Shown piece by piece: positions 25,671 through 34,189 of a DNA stretch of 58,587 bases. How positions within the stretch are numbered: position 1 is the stretch's first letter; each line of letters begins with the position of its first letter. The stretch lies in NCBI GenBank assembly GCA_025355465.1, contig JANXZO010000022.1, positions 1 to 58,587 on the forward strand. The letters are read 5' to 3'. The DNA comes from Bacteroidales bacterium. Its GTDB lineage: Bacteria > Bacteroidota > Bacteroidia > Bacteroidales > FEN-979. The translations under genes and the position numbers were made by a program. The notes beneath the pieces were generated by a model. That model was given only the letters and a program-made list of their open reading frames with translations. It was not told the DNA's origin and searched no databases.

Positions 25671-28600
25671 AATAACAAAGGCCCTCATCCTGGGATCGGG
25701 AGCCCTTAAGATCGGGGAAGCCGGCGAGTTCGATTATTCCGGTTCCCAGGCGCTCAAAGCCCTGAAGGAGGAGGGGATCTTCACCATCCTCATCAATCCG
25801 AACATCGCCACTATTCAAACTTCGGAGAACATCGCCGACAAAGTATATTTTCTCCCGGTCACACCCTATTTCGTCGAAAAGGTCATTGAAAAAGAGCAAC
25901 CCGATGCTATCCTGCTTGCCTTCGGCGGACAAACGGCCCTTAATTGCGGGGTGGCGCTTTTTAAAACCGGGGTGCTGGAAAAATATTCTGTGAAGGTTCT
26001 GGGAACTCCGGTTAAGACCATCATCGATACCGAAGACCGGGAGCTTTTTATAAGGAAACTTGATGAGATCGGTGTGCGTACACCCCGCAGTTTTGCGGTG
26101 ACTGAAGCAGAGGCAGCCAGAATTGCCGCACAAACGGTCGGGTATCCGGTAATTATCCGCGCTGCGTTTACCCTGGGCGGACAAGGAAGCGGTTTCTGCG
26201 CCGATGAAGCCGAACTTGACAACATGGTTGCAAAGGCATTTTCCTATTCCGGTCAGATCCTCGTGGAGGAGTCGCTGAAGGGTTGGAAAGAGATTGAGTA
26301 TGAGGTAGTACGCGATTGCTACGATAACTGCATCACGGTGTGTAACATGGAAAACTTTGATCCCCTGGGGATTCATACCGGCGAAAGCATCGTGGTCGCT
26401 CCATCACAAACACTCACCAATATTGAATATTACAAACTTCGCGAACTTTCCATCAAGGTGATCCGTCACCTGGGTATTGTGGGAGAGTGTAACATCCAGT
26501 ACGCCCTTAACCCCGATTCAGAGGACTACCGGGTGATTGAAGTGAACGCACGCCTTTCACGCTCCTCCGCCCTGGCCTCAAAAGCAACGGGTTATCCGCT
26601 GGCTTTCGTGGCAGCAAAACTCGGACTGGGTTATGGGCTCCATGAACTTAATAACGCAGTCACCAAAGTCACCACTGCCTGTTTTGAACCGGCACTCGAT
26701 TATATTGTGTGTAAGATCCCGCGTTGGGACCTCGGAAAATTTACCGGTGTCTCCAAGCAGATCGGCTCCAGCATGAAGAGCGTGGGTGAGATTATGGCCA
26801 TCGGTCGGAATTTTGAGGAGGTGATCCAGAAAGGCCTCCGGATGATCGGGCAGGGGATGCACGGGTTCATCGGAAATAAGGATTTGCAGGTAGATGATAT
26901 TGAAAAGGAACTTTCCAATCCGACGGATACTCGCATTTTTGTGATTGCCCAGGCCCTGGCTGAGGGTTATTCCGTGGATCGGATATGGGAACTTACACGC
27001 ATCGACAAATGGTTTCTCTATCGATTGAAGAACATTTTCGATACCGGTCAGTCACTGGCTGAGGCCGATGATGTCAGCGTTTTGCCTGACGAACAGATCC
27101 TCGATGCCAAGTGCTTCGGATTTTCGGATTTTCAGATTGCCCGGCTTATATATAAACATGAGAAGGGGGAGATTGAAAAGGACATGCTGAAGGTGCGCGA
27201 TTACAGGAAGTCGAGAGGAATCCTGCCACAGGTAAAACAGATTGATACCCTCGCGGCAGAATATCCCGCTCGGACAAATTACCTGTTCACTACCTACAAC
27301 GGAACGGAACATGATGTCCTCTTTCCGGATGATGGCCAGTCAGTAATCGTGCTCGGATCAGGCGCTTACCGGATAGGCAGTTCGGTGGAGTTCGACTGGT
27401 GCAGCGTAAACACACTCAATACCGTAAAGTCGTCAGGTTACAGGTCGGTAATGATCAACTACAACCCGGAAACAGTAAGCACCGACTATGACATCTGCGA
27501 CCGGCTCTATTTTGATGAACTTTCCTTTGAAAGGGTGATGGACATCATTGAACTGGAGAACCCGAAGGGCGTGGTTGTTTCAATGGGCGGGCAGATACCG
27601 AACAACCTGGCGATGCGATTGTTCAAGCAGAATGTTCCCATTCTAGGCACTTCACCTGTTTCCATCGACAATGCTGAGGACCGGCATAAATTCTCTTCAA
27701 TGCTTGATGAGTTGGAGATTGATCAGCCACGATGGCAGGAACTCACGAGCCTGGAAGAGATTTATGATTTTGCCGAAATTGTTGGGTTCCCGCTCCTTAT
27801 CCGTCCATCCTATGTGTTATCCGGAGCGGCAATGAACGTCGTCTCCAATAAAACGGAGATGGAATACTTTCTCACCCTTGCCGCCAATGTTTCAAAGGAA
27901 CACCCGGTGGTGGTTTCCGAATTTATTCAGGAGGCTAAGGAAATTGAAATTGATGCAGTTGCAAACAAAGGGGAAATTGTTGCCTATGCCATCTCAGAGC
28001 ACGTTGAATTTGCAGGTGTGCACTCCGGTGATGCGACCATCATCTTTCCACCGCAAAAGATCTATATCGAAACTGTTCGCCGGATCAAGCGCATCAGCCG
28101 TGAAATATCACGTTCACTCGGCATCTCGGGTCCTTTCAACATCCAGTTTCTGGCAAAAGACAACGATATCAAGGTGATCGAATGCAACCTCAGGGCTTCC
28201 CGCAGCTTTCCTTTCGTTTCCAAGGTGTTGAAGATCAATTTTATAGAAATGGCAACCCGGATTATGCTGGATCTTCCATACCAGAAACCTGATAAATCGT
28301 TCTTCGACATCGAATATATCGGGGTCAAAGCCCCGCAGTTCTCCTTTTCACGACTTCAAAAGGCCGACCCGGTGCTGGGTGTCGACATGGCTTCTACCGG
28401 TGAAGTTGGCTGTATCGCCGACAACTATTATGAAGCAATCCTGACTGCAATGCTCTCGGTCGGTTATCGGATTCCGGAGAAAAGTGTCATGATCTCATCC
28501 GGTCCAACAAAATCAAAAACCGTATTACTGGAAGGTTGCAGGCAACTGGTCGAGAAAAATTTTATCATTTATGCCACCCGGGGAACTGCAGCATTTCTGG

Positions 28601-28878
28601 CCGACAATGGTATTCATTCAACTGTCCTCCACTGGCCCGATGAGAATAAGTCTCCCAACGTGCTTGAATACCTGAAAGAGAAAAAGATCGGACTGGTTGT
28701 CAATATTCCGAAGAACCTTTCAAAAAATGAGCTCGACAACGATTACACCATACGGCGTGCATCCATCGATTTCAATATTCCGCTGATCACCAACGCCAAT
28801 CTGGCCAATGCCTTCATTATGGCCTTTTGCAAGATGGGGCAGAGTCAGATTGAAATCAAAAGCTGGGATGAATATTAA
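25660..28878 (+). CDS. carB: Carbamoyl-phosphate synthase large subunit
   Basis: CarB makes carbamoyl phosphate from bicarbonate, ammonia and two ATP. The 1072-residue protein has the duplicated ATP-grasp architecture: carboxyphosphate half (about 1-400, with LILGSGALKIGEAGEFDYSG), linker (about 400-550), carbamoyl-phosphate half (about 550-930, with VIVLGSGAYRIGSSVEFDW) and a C-terminal MGS-like allosteric domain (about 935-1072). Translation starts at GTG inside the end of carA. Its final four bases overlap the convergent sulfatase gene. Confidence 0.97.
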   Translation: MEHKITKALILGSGALKIGEAGEFDYSGSQALKALKEEGIFTILINPNIATIQTSENIADKVYFLPVTPYFVEKVIEKEQPDAILLAFGGQTALNCGVALFKTGVLEKYSVKVLGTPVKTIIDTEDRELFIRKLDEIGVRTPRSFAVTEAEAARIAAQTVGYPVIIRAAFTLGGQGSGFCADEAELDNMVAKAFSYSGQILVEESLKGWKEIEYEVVRDCYDNCITVCNMENFDPLGIHTGESIVVAPSQTLTNIEYYKLRELSIKVIRHLGIVGECNIQYALNPDSEDYRVIEVNARLSRSSALASKATGYPLAFVAAKLGLGYGLHELNNAVTKVTTACFEPALDYIVCKIPRWDLGKFTGVSKQIGSSMKSVGEIMAIGRNFEEVIQKGLRMIGQGMHGFIGNKDLQVDDIEKELSNPTDTRIFVIAQALAEGYSVDRIWELTRIDKWFLYRLKNIFDTGQSLAEADDVSVLPDEQILDAKCFGFSDFQIARLIYKHEKGEIEKDMLKVRDYRKSRGILPQVKQIDTLAAEYPARTNYLFTTYNGTEHDVLFPDDGQSVIVLGSGAYRIGSSVEFDWCSVNTLNTVKSSGYRSVMINYNPETVSTDYDICDRLYFDELSFERVMDIIELENPKGVVVSMGGQIPNNLAMRLFKQNVPILGTSPVSIDNAEDRHKFSSMLDELEIDQPRWQELTSLEEIYDFAEIVGFPLLIRPSYVLSGAAMNVVSNKTEMEYFLTLAANVSKEHPVVVSEFIQEAKEIEIDAVANKGEIVAYAISEHVEFAGVHSGDATIIFPPQKIYIETVRRIKRISREISRSLGISGPFNIQFLAKDNDIKVIECNLRASRSFPFVSKVLKINFIEMATRIMLDLPYQKPDKSFFDIEYIGVKAPQFSFSRLQKADPVLGVDMASTGEVGCIADNYYEAILTAMLSVGYRIPEKSVMISSGPTKSKTVLLEGCRQLVEKNFIIYATRGTAAFLADNGIHSTVLHWPDENKSPNVLEYLKEKKIGLVVNIPKNLSKNELDNDYTIRRASIDFNIPLITNANLANAFIMAFCKMGQSQIEIKSWDEY

Positions 28879-30398
28879 TTTTTTATCCGCTTCTTCCCCG
28901 GCACAGGGGTGAAGTTCCACTTGCTATTCTCCGATGGGGTGCGCTGCCAGAAAATTTCCTGCGCTTTTAAAATGATCTCCGGATGTTTTGCAGCAATGTT
29001 CCTTGTCTCGCCGGTATCTGTGCTCAGGTCGTAAAGTTCCAGCCTGCGACCAGGTTCTTTCACCAGATGTTTTCGGACCACTTTCCAGTTGTCGATACGA
29101 GCCGCCTGCCAGCCGCTGTTTCCGGTAAATTCCCAATATAGCCAGGGGTGTTTTTTCTGGCCTCTCGTTCCCGTGATTTCCGGAAGAATGGATATCCCGT
29201 CCATGTCAGGGGATGTTCTCTGTCCGGTCAACACTGCAAAGGTGGGCATCATGTCCCACGCGGCACAAACAAGATCGGAAACAGTTCCTGATTTTACCCT
29301 GCCCGGCCAACGAACGATCATCGGTACACGAAGCCCTCCTTCATAAAGCGTCGCCTTGCCGGCCTTGAAAGGTCCGTTGCTGTTAAATACGGCGGGATCA
29401 TAACCTCCGATACAAAAAGTAGCGCCGTTGTCGCTTGTCAGAAGGATCATCGTAGCAGAATCTATCCCTGCAGTTTGAACACACGCCATGATCTGGCCGA
29501 TATAATCATCCAAAGCCGCTACCATGGCTGCATAGGCTGCATTGGGATACTGTTGGGGAAGGTAACCGTTGTCGCCGGTATAGGGCTTGCCGGTAAGGAC
29601 GTTTCTGTAATAATCAAGATATTTGTCTGGTACCTGCAGCGCCAGATGAGGCAGCGTACAAGACAGATACAGAAAAAAAACCGAGTCTTTGTGGTCGGTA
29701 ATAAACCGTCTGGCCGCGTCTGTAATTAATGCCGGGGCATAATCCCTTCCGGTAAAACCCGCGTAAGAAGTTGCGGAAACCGGATTTCCCCTGAGTTTCT
29801 GATGAGCCGGAAAATCAGGGTTGCCGAGGGACTTCTTATCCCCATTTTCATAAAGGTAGGCGGGATAATGATTATGGGCCTGGCGCTGGCACAGGTATCC
29901 GTAAAAATAATCGAATCCCTCATTTTTCGGAACACCCTGCGAGTCCGGACCTCCAAGGCCCCATTTGCCGATGCATGCGGTCGTGTAACCAGCATTTTTA
30001 AAGAGTGTTCCAAGGGTGAAGGTATTTGCCTTCAAAGGCAACTGTCCAAGGTAGGCGTCCCAGTCCCCAACCTCTTCATTGTCGCGGATGTAGCAATGAC
30101 CCGTGTGCTTTCCTGTGAGCATAGCGCATCGCGAAGGTGCACATACCGGACTTCCTGCATAATATTGCCTGAACCGGATCCCACCGGCAGCAAGTTTGTC
30201 GATGTTCGGTGTCCTGATAATTTTTTGACCATAAACACCCATATCCCCATAACCCAGGTCGTCGGCCACAATGAGGATTACGTTAGGTTTGCGGGGAGAT
30301 TTGAATACGCTCCGGCTTGAAGGCTGGCTCCAACAGTGCTCCGAAATGAATAGGGAGATGAGGAAAAATGCAAGGATAAATCTACACTGGGAAGCCAT
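28875..30398 (-). CDS. Secreted S1-type sulfatase (arylsulfatase family)
   Basis: This 507-residue exported protein (signal peptide ending CWSQ) has the sulfatase fold with metal ligands in VADDLGYGDMG (residues 44-54) and the formylglycine-forming cysteine C86 in the CxPSR motif VCAPSRCAMLTGKHTG. Cys-type sulfatases need a maturation enzyme (radical SAM AtsB-type or FGE), and none is in the window. The nearby GH29 and GH38 enzymes make a sulfated fucose/mannose glycan a reasonable target, but they are on the other strand about 6 kb away. Its -7 element (30429-30422) is next to the one for the LEA-like gene. Confidence 0.92.
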   Translation of the reverse strand: MASQCRFILAFFLISLFISEHCWSQPSSRSVFKSPRKPNVILIVADDLGYGDMGVYGQKIIRTPNIDKLAAGGIRFRQYYAGSPVCAPSRCAMLTGKHTGHCYIRDNEEVGDWDAYLGQLPLKANTFTLGTLFKNAGYTTACIGKWGLGGPDSQGVPKNEGFDYFYGYLCQRQAHNHYPAYLYENGDKKSLGNPDFPAHQKLRGNPVSATSYAGFTGRDYAPALITDAARRFITDHKDSVFFLYLSCTLPHLALQVPDKYLDYYRNVLTGKPYTGDNGYLPQQYPNAAYAAMVAALDDYIGQIMACVQTAGIDSATMILLTSDNGATFCIGGYDPAVFNSNGPFKAGKATLYEGGLRVPMIVRWPGRVKSGTVSDLVCAAWDMMPTFAVLTGQRTSPDMDGISILPEITGTRGQKKHPWLYWEFTGNSGWQAARIDNWKVVRKHLVKEPGRRLELYDLSTDTGETRNIAAKHPEIILKAQEIFWQRTPSENSKWNFTPVPGKKRIKN

Positions 30399-30421
30399 GA
30401 TAAAGCTTTGCTATGGGTTTT

Positions 30422-30429
30422 CAAAAGTA
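30422..30429 (-). promoter_or_regulatory. -7 element TACTTTTG for the sulfatase
   Basis: This exact TAnnTTTG match on the minus strand lies about 24 bases upstream of the sulfatase ATG. It is eight bases from the divergent element of the next gene. Confidence 0.45.
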
Positions 30430-30437
30430 AAGTTTTC

Positions 30438-30445
30438 TATCTTTG
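30438..30445 (+). promoter_or_regulatory. -7 element TATCTTTG for the LEA-like gene
   Basis: This exact plus-strand TAnnTTTG match puts the transcript start near 30452, which favours the ATG at 30478 over the longer in-frame openings at 30271 and 30451. Confidence 0.45.
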
Positions 30446-30477
30446 CCGTGATGGGGATTTATACTTTATATGGAAAA

Positions 30478-31098
30478 ATGAATATTTCGCAGTCTGCACG
30501 CCTTCGCACTTTCGCACGTTCTTCTCTCATTGGTGTACTACTGTTTCTGATCAGTTGCAGCGTTACACGGCAGGCGCAGGAAGCAGCCAACCTTACAAAT
30601 TGCGAGTTCAGAATAGTATCCGTAGAAAATATTATGATGGGCGGGGTCTCCGTTCAAAATATCAAATCCATCAAAGACCTTAATTTCAGTGATCTCGCCA
30701 TGGTAATGGCAAGCTTATCAAGCCCATCATTGCCTCTCTCGATGCAGCTCAACCTGGAGGGAAAGAATCCGAATTCAAAACCAGCAGGACTTAACAGGCT
30801 CGAATGGATACTTTTCATCGACGATGTTCAGATGACTTCCGGCATACTCGACAAGCCTTTCCTTATCCCGGATAACATGGGAACGGCAATCATCCCGGTA
30901 GAAATCGGAATGGATATGAAGAAGGTACTTAGCGGAAAGTCTTCAGATGCCCTTCTTAATTTCGGATTAAACCTGGCAGGTATGGGAAACAAACCATCCA
31001 GGTTCAAAATCAAGATCAAGCCCACCATCGCCACCAATGGTGCCGCCATCGTCTTTCCCGGTTACATCACCGTAAAATCCGAATACTCGGGAAACTAA
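30478..31098 (+). CDS. Lipoprotein with LEA type 2-like domain
   Basis: This 206-residue protein has a lipoprotein signal (hydrophobic stretch ending LLFLISC, about residue 26), so it is probably membrane-anchored in the periplasm. The mature part looks like a single beta-sandwich of the LEA-2/water-stress type: residues 45-110 contain a variable strand region with NLEGKNPNSKPAGLNRLEW, followed by a FIDDVQMTSG strand pair and a strand ending in GYITVKSEY. Such small lipoproteins are frequent in Bacteroidota and their role is unknown. Longer frames start at 30271, but the sequence before 30478 lies in the sulfatase gene and promoter. Confidence 0.72.
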   Translation: MNISQSARLRTFARSSLIGVLLFLISCSVTRQAQEAANLTNCEFRIVSVENIMMGGVSVQNIKSIKDLNFSDLAMVMASLSSPSLPLSMQLNLEGKNPNSKPAGLNRLEWILFIDDVQMTSGILDKPFLIPDNMGTAIIPVEIGMDMKKVLSGKSSDALLNFGLNLAGMGNKPSRFKIKIKPTIATNGAAIVFPGYITVKSEYSGN

Positions 31099-31106
31099 CG
31101 TATTGG

Positions 31107-32240
31107 TTACGACCTCAGCAAAATAATATAACCGGCAACAGCCGAGAATATTGAGCCTGAGATGATCGCCAGTTTGGCAATATTCAGTGAATCAGCGTTG
31201 TGGAAGGAGAGGGAGGCGATAAATATGGACATGGTGAATCCGATCCCTGCCACAAATCCGATCCCTGCCATCATTTTCCAGCTTGATCTGGCTGGTAATT
31301 CTGCAACTTGAAATTTCACGCTGAGATAAGAGAACAGCAGGATCCCAATGGGTTTTCCAAAAACTAATCCGCAAACTATCCCCAGACTGATATCCGAAAA
31401 AGCCATTCCCATGCTGTGCATGTCGAGAGGAATGGCTGTATTTGCCAGTGCGAAAAGTGGAAGTATGACATAGTTTACGGGTTTATGGAGTTGGTGTTCC
31501 GTGTCGCCGCTTAATTTCTGGGGAATGAGCATGGCCAGTAAAACGCCGGCAATCGTAGGATGTATTCCCGATTTGAGGATGAAATACCACAGAACAACTC
31601 CAGTGAGTAAGTATAAGGAGATGTACTGAACATGCATCCGGTTCATGATTAAAAGACCGGCAAGGATCACCATGGCAATAAGCAGGTAGTTGATTTGCAA
31701 AGTACTTGTATAAAAAACCGCGATGATAAGGATGGCTCCGAGATCATCAATAATGGCCAGGGCAGTGAGAAATATTTTAAGCGATAACGGTACCCGGTTT
31801 CCGAGCAATGAAAGAATCGCCAGCGAGAATGCAATGTCAGTGGCAGTTGGAATGGCCCAGCCATGAACGTTTTCCGGCGATCTCATGTTGAACAGAATGT
31901 AAATGAGCGCAGGAGTGACAATTCCTCCGATTGCTGCAAGAACAGGAAGCAGGGCCTGTCGCCGGTTTGAAAGTTCACCGACGATCAGCTCCCGCTTGAT
32001 CTCCAGTCCGACCAGGAAAAAAAAGATGACCATCAACCCGTCATTTATCCAGTGCTCGATACTTTTGCTGAGGAAGGAAAAACCGATCTGTTGTTGCCAG
32101 AGATCAAGGTAAGTTAATCCGAATTCTGAGTTGCTGAGGGAGATGGAAAGGATCGTAGCACATATCAGCAGGATGCCCGAAAGTTTGCCGGTTTCAGATA
32201 ATTCCCTGAATGGATCGATGACATATTTCCTGATTGCCAT
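31107..32240 (-). CDS. nhaA: Na+/H+ antiporter NhaA
   Basis: NhaA is an inner-membrane electrogenic antiporter that extrudes sodium and takes up protons. The 377-residue protein has about 12 hydrophobic helices and the paired aspartates of the ion site in LAIIDDLGAI (about residue 167), as well as the conserved WINDGLMVIFFFLVGLE segment near residues 64-80. It follows the cyclophilin gene by 25 bases and is probably on its transcript. It ends eight bases from the convergent LEA-like gene. Confidence 0.96.
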   Translation of the reverse strand: MAIRKYVIDPFRELSETGKLSGILLICATILSISLSNSEFGLTYLDLWQQQIGFSFLSKSIEHWINDGLMVIFFFLVGLEIKRELIVGELSNRRQALLPVLAAIGGIVTPALIYILFNMRSPENVHGWAIPTATDIAFSLAILSLLGNRVPLSLKIFLTALAIIDDLGAILIIAVFYTSTLQINYLLIAMVILAGLLIMNRMHVQYISLYLLTGVVLWYFILKSGIHPTIAGVLLAMLIPQKLSGDTEHQLHKPVNYVILPLFALANTAIPLDMHSMGMAFSDISLGIVCGLVFGKPIGILLFSYLSVKFQVAELPARSSWKMMAGIGFVAGIGFTMSIFIASLSFHNADSLNIAKLAIISGSIFSAVAGYIILLRS

Positions 32241-32265
32241 AAATGCTTAATGATTCTCTATTCCT

Positions 32266-32931
32266 CTATTTTACTGCCTCTTCCAGCAACCTGGCTTCCT
32301 TTATATAGTCAAGGGCCGGAAAGTACTGCTTCAGGTAGGAGTTTCCTCTGACCATGATGGAATCCTGAAATTTGGCCGGATCAAAACCATAGCCTCCGTA
32401 AAGTTTGGCGATCACCTCATATCCGGAAATGATCTTTGCTAACGGGGTAAAACCGCGTAAACCATTGTAGTTGACAGTGTCGAGTTTTAGGTTGTCTTTC
32501 AGGTTGATGAACAACTGAACTGTACGGCTGTTAATTCCGTCGCGGGCATAGGAAAGGGTTCCTTCAAGGTTTTTCATCAGTACCGGTTCATCCGGAATGA
32601 TGTGCCGGTCCCAGAAAGTGTTGACCTCTTTGTTGTCGCAAATACCAAACTGAACCACATATCCCTTTTGTACGCGAAATAAGGCATTGTTGTCATAGAA
32701 CCTTGTCATCAGCAACTGATAAAGCCGGTCGGCACCCGTTGGCGACCATTCGCGATTCACTTCGATAATAAAATCACCTTGTGTCGTTATGAATTGAGCC
32801 TTGAAAATAGCAGGAGCCCGGGCCATAAGAGTTGACTGGTCGGGTATGAACTGGGAATATAATCTCGACGATAAAGGTTGAATCTGAAGGAGGAACAGTC
32901 CAATGGATACCAGCAGTGTTCGAGTGTTCAT
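32266..32931 (-). CDS. Secreted cyclophilin-type peptidyl-prolyl isomerase
   Basis: This 221-residue protein has a cyclophilin-like domain (about residues 45-190) with FITTQGDFIIEVNREWSP, a degenerate FHR motif (ALFRVQKGYVVQFG, keeping the arginine but not the histidine) and VQLFINLKDN matching the usual QFFI. The frame opens at 33054, but the ATG at 32931 begins a standard signal peptide ending RLYSQ and lies just after a -7 element (32977-32970), so I use it. It should assist folding in the periplasm. The nhaA gene is downstream in the same direction. Confidence 0.85.
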   Translation of the reverse strand: MNTRTLLVSIGLFLLQIQPLSSRLYSQFIPDQSTLMARAPAIFKAQFITTQGDFIIEVNREWSPTGADRLYQLLMTRFYDNNALFRVQKGYVVQFGICDNKEVNTFWDRHIIPDEPVLMKNLEGTLSYARDGINSRTVQLFINLKDNLKLDTVNYNGLRGFTPLAKIISGYEVIAKLYGGYGFDPAKFQDSIMVRGNSYLKQYFPALDYIKEARLLEEAVK

Positions 32932-32969
32932 GACGCGAAAGAAATTTTTCAGCAGTTGTATTTGAGCTG

Positions 32970-32977
32970 CAAATGTA
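32970..32977 (-). promoter_or_regulatory. -7 element TACATTTG for the cyclophilin-nhaA transcript
   Basis: This exact TAnnTTTG match, about 39 bases before the chosen ATG, lies inside the longer open frame and so supports the shorter protein. Confidence 0.5.
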
Positions 32978-33054
32978 TTAAAAAATGAATGCATCGCTTT
33001 TTGCCTGCTGGTTAGAAAATTAACCATCTTGATGCCGGGTATGAAATATTTCAT

Positions 33055-33228
33055 GTTAAAATATACAGCCAGAAATCTGTTTTTGGTTAAAAGTTATTTT
33101 ACTTTTATACCGCATTATTCACTGTCCCGATCACCTCCTGCCAAAAAATCCTAACGGCAACTTTTTCTCAGTTTTTTGTTTCCGGCTTTTTAGTATTATA
33201 ATATATATAATTATCAAAATAGCTGAAT
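33055..33228. other. AT-rich divergent intergenic region
   Basis: This 174-base gap separates the divergent cyclophilin and Fe-S protein genes. It ends in a strongly AT-rich stretch (33190-33220) next to the Fe-S gene. No exact TAnnTTTG element or clear terminator is visible on the plus strand; one near match (TACTTTTA) is present. Confidence 0.4.
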
Positions 33229-34179
33229 ATGACTGCGAACGAAAACGATCGTCAGTCACGCCGGAAATTTATTAAACTTGGCATAGGTGCCGGAGCTGGT
33301 GTGATTGTTGGGGGTGGACTTTTAACTGCCATTACCCGGGCCGGGGAGGCCGAAAGTGGAGAAAAAATCAAACTTCTGTCGCCCGACGGGCAACTGATGG
33401 AGGTTGATAAATCACACTGCCGATCGTGCCCTGCTACCGGGCTGGAGGCGCGGCAGGGTATTCCCAACAAGAAAATGGTGATGGTCGTTGATCTTGCGCG
33501 TTGCCGCAACGCCCGCAAGTGTCTGGATGGTTGCCAGAAAATGCACAATCTTCCGCCCCGGATCGAGTGGATAAAATTTTTTCTGCTGCGCGACAGTGAA
33601 GATACCTCTCCTTACTGGTTTCCCAAACCCTGTTTCCAGTGTAACAACCCGCCGTGTGTAAAGGTATGCCCTGTGGGTGCTACCTTCAAAAGAAGCGATG
33701 GGATTGTGCTCATCGACAACGACCGGTGCATCGGATGTAAATTTTGTATGGCAGCCTGCCCATATTCGTCCCGGGTTTTTAACTGGACAGATCCGAATGA
33801 ACTTCGTGAACCGAAAGGTACCACCTATTCGCCGGAAACAAGCCAGCCCGGTAAAGTCGGTACCGTCGGAAAATGTGATTTCTGTCCTGATATGGTTCGC
33901 ATCGGCAAACTTCCTTCCTGTGTCTCTTCCTGTCCTAACGGGGTTTTCTTTTATGGAGACAAAAATGAAGATGTGGTTACCAATGGAACCGATACCGTCA
34001 GATTCAGTGAGTTGATCCAGCAACGTTCGGCATACCGGTTTATGGAAGAACTGGGCACCGAACCAGGGGTCTATTACCTCCCTCCTGTTAACCGTCTGTT
34101 CGATTATAAAGTGGGATTTGAAGACCTTAGTGAAGAGGAGATCAAATTGTATAAACAAGAAGCGCACATAACTGAATAA
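33229..34179 (+). CDS. Tat-exported four-cluster Fe-S electron-transfer protein (NrfC/PsrB/DmsB family)
   Basis: This 316-residue protein carries a twin-arginine signal (R11-R12 in SRRKFIKLG), so it acts outside the cytoplasm. Four cysteine sets bind iron-sulfur clusters: C135/138/143/147, C167/170/173/177 and C216/219/231/235 are complete. The first set has only C92, C98 and C102, with Ala95 where the second cysteine normally sits. An extra C64-x-x-C67 pair precedes them. These proteins carry electrons between a membrane NrfD-type quinone subunit and a periplasmic partner. The NrfD-type gene follows ten bases later. No molybdopterin catalytic gene is nearby. Confidence 0.92.
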   Translation: MTANENDRQSRRKFIKLGIGAGAGVIVGGGLLTAITRAGEAESGEKIKLLSPDGQLMEVDKSHCRSCPATGLEARQGIPNKKMVMVVDLARCRNARKCLDGCQKMHNLPPRIEWIKFFLLRDSEDTSPYWFPKPCFQCNNPPCVKVCPVGATFKRSDGIVLIDNDRCIGCKFCMAACPYSSRVFNWTDPNELREPKGTTYSPETSQPGKVGTVGKCDFCPDMVRIGKLPSCVSSCPNGVFFYGDKNEDVVTNGTDTVRFSELIQQRSAYRFMEELGTEPGVYYLPPVNRLFDYKVGFEDLSEEEIKLYKQEAHITE

Positions 34180-34189
34180 AACCGACGCT

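Noticed and set aside
24798-25688. 296-codon open frame opposite carA
   Set aside because: It is a shadow of a highly conserved gene.
33412-34167. 251-codon open frame opposite the Fe-S protein gene
   Set aside because: The real frame carries a Tat signal and four cysteine sets; the antisense frame shows nothing recognisable.
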